This document shows, in pieces, positions 5,879 to 6,992 of a DNA stretch of 6,992 nt; position 1 is the first letter of the stretch, and every line of letters begins with the position of its first letter. Below the pieces are notes generated by a model. That model saw only the letters and a list, made by a program, of their open reading frames with translations, had not been told where the DNA came from and did not search any database. Source of the stretch: Terriglobia bacterium (GTDB lineage Bacteria > Acidobacteriota > Terriglobia > UBA7540); assembly GCA_030042795.1 (NCBI GenBank), contig JASHYZ010000348.1, positions 1-6,992 of the forward strand. The letters run 5' to 3'. The position numbers and the translations under genes were made by a program.

Positions 5879-6992
5879 TTATTGGGTGAGGGCCGTGAGC
5901 GTCTCGAATTTCTTCCAACGATGGACCACCGGGCAAGCATTAATTTCCGCGATTCCCTTCAGGATGCGATCGCGGAGTTCCTCCCACGAGTGAACCCGGA
6001 GATGTCGTAGGAAGGTCCGCGCCATTTTGCCGAAAAGGGTCTCGGCGATGTTCAGCCAAGAGCCGTGGGTGGGTGTCAGCACATACTTGAAACGGTTCGG
6101 TCGAGTGGCCAGATAGGCCTGAGTTTCTCTCGAAAGGTGCGCCGAATGATTGTCGAGAACGAGTCGCAGGGTACAGTCTTGAGGGTAGTAAGCATCCAAG
6201 TCTCGCAGCAAGGCAATAAACTCCCGGCTGCGGTGACGGCGCTCGACCCGACCGGTGACGTGGCCGGTATGCAGATCCAGGGCGGCCAGAATGGAGCAGG
6301 TCCCCAGTCGTTGGTATTCATGATCGCGAGCCAGGGTGGGATGTTTTCCCGGTACCGGAGGCAAGTCCGGGGCCGTGTTGGAGAGGGCTTGCACTCCCGG
6401 CTTTTCATCGACCGAAACCGTGACCACCTTCATCGAGGGTATCCCCTGCGTTCCGGGCTCATTCTGCAAGGCTACTTCCTGATACACCAGCAGGACTTCC
6501 CGCATCTTGCTTTCAAAAGCCGGATCGCGGCGTTGCAAGTAGTAGGTGACCTTGTGCGGTTGCAGGGGCTGCGCCGCCAAAATCCGATGGACGGTCGCCT
6601 TCGAGGCGCGGGCCAAGGACGGGTGCCCGGTCGCCACCGCTTCTCGGCGGACGTGTTGGGCTAAGGCTTGCCGCGTCCAAAGTTCGGCGGCATAGCCGAA
6701 GTCCTTCGGTTTCGAGCAGGCCAAATGGACCACCCAGGTTTTCGCCTCTTCCGTCAGCTTCGGGGGACTGCCATGGGGTGCATCTTGGAGTCCGGCGGCC
6801 ACTCCGACTTTCAACGCCCGGCTGACCCACTTGGCCACGCTCTTGCGAGTGAGTTGGACGGCGCGCATGATGGCGGCAATACTTTCACCCGAATGGTAGA
6901 GCCACAAAACTTGAGCTCGCTGCACATCACGCCGTGGGGCCGTATGGGACTTGCGCAACCGCTCCAGCAGGTCCACTTCCTGGGGCAGCAAG
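5879..6992 (-). CDS. IS630-family transposase, N terminus outside the window
   Basis: This DDE enzyme moves an IS630/Tc1-mariner-type element by cut and paste, normally into TA sites. About 370 residues are visible without interruption. The N-terminal part (about 20-65) is a helix-turn-helix region, RAQVLWLYHSGESIAAIMRA then LTRKSVAKWVSRAL. A second winged-helix-like part follows with KATVHRILAAQPLQPHKVTY. The DDE domain has SVDEKPG (Asp195), LVLDNHSAH (Asp280) and HGSWLNIAETLFGKMAR (Glu317), numbering from the leftmost visible codon. The C terminus ends naturally at TAA (5879-5881). The codon at the window edge is TTG and is probably internal; comparison with the family suggests 10-30 more residues upstream. 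No frameshift or stop is seen, so this may be an active copy. Confidence 0.93.
   Translation of the reverse strand, partial: LLPQEVDLLERLRKSHTAPRRDVQRAQVLWLYHSGESIAAIMRAVQLTRKSVAKWVSRALKVGVAAGLQDAPHGSPPKLTEEAKTWVVHLACSKPKDFGYAAELWTRQALAQHVRREAVATGHPSLARASKATVHRILAAQPLQPHKVTYYLQRRDPAFESKMREVLLVYQEVALQNEPGTQGIPSMKVVTVSVDEKPGVQALSNTAPDLPPVPGKHPTLARDHEYQRLGTCSILAALDLHTGHVTGRVERRHRSREFIALLRDLDAYYPQDCTLRLVLDNHSAHLSRETQAYLATRPNRFKYVLTPTHGSWLNIAETLFGKMARTFLRHLRVHSWEELRDRILKGIAEINACPVVHRWKKFETLTALTQ
5879..6992 (-). mobile_element. IS630-type insertion sequence, left part of element visible
   Basis: Inferred from the transposase. The element's end should lie between the stop codon (5879) and the remnant's start (5837), perhaps at one of the TA steps in the AGTATAAC stretch (5851-5858), since IS630 elements target TA. 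The other end is outside the window, so terminal repeats cannot be matched and the boundary here is unset. Confidence 0.6.

Overview
The window reads as a moderately GC-rich bacterial chromosome segment, most likely Acidobacteriota or a similar environmental lineage. That placement rests on pattern recognition only: a free-standing four-helix-bundle (23S-IVP-like) gene beside TTGTCAGTTGTCCG-type repeats, REP-like palindromes with GCCCC/GGGGC stems, and an IS5-type element with TAGCAGGCTGCGGAAAAA ends. No rRNA, tRNA or CRISPR array is visible. Every gene I can support lies on the minus strand, so transcription runs from the right end towards position 1; the long plus-strand frames are shadows.

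Region 1 (1-3570) is an exporter operon read leftwards. A promoter-like TTGGCG-18-TATAAT (3541-3570) precedes a complete ABC half-transporter (1739-3484). Its Walker B is followed by Asp instead of the catalytic Glu, as in the degenerate subunit of heterodimeric exporters of the TM287/288 or BmrC/BmrD type. Next comes a small four-helix-bundle gene (1209-1658) bracketed by perfect 19-bp inverted repeats (1244-1262 and 1700-1718). Then comes the second half-transporter (from 1196), matching the TM288/BmrD-type partner. Its membrane domain is intact, but homology stops at about position 90, just before the ATPase domain should begin, and REP-like or IS-end-like sequence replaces it. The pair therefore probably no longer makes a working exporter.

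Region 2 (3571-4056) has no gene. It holds a composite of short GC-rich dispersed repeats, including a perfect 10-bp hairpin with a GCGA loop nested between copies of CCCTCACCC, and a second imperfect palindrome.

Region 3 (4057-5412) is a whole IS5-type element with 20-bp perfect terminal inverted repeats. Its transposase is dead twice over: a frameshift in a TG run near 5037-5043 and an in-frame TAG at 4424-4426 ahead of the catalytic Glu.

Region 4 (5413-6992) holds a short unrecognised gene remnant (5413-5837) with a frameshift, cut by the IS5-type element at one end and abutting an IS630-family transposase (5879 to the right edge) at the other. The IS630 frame is open throughout the window and keeps its DDE residues; its N terminus lies outside.

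Overall this is a decaying, mobile-element-rich region. The most interesting structure is the four-helix-bundle gene packaged between inverted repeats and lodged between two genes that normally sit side by side.
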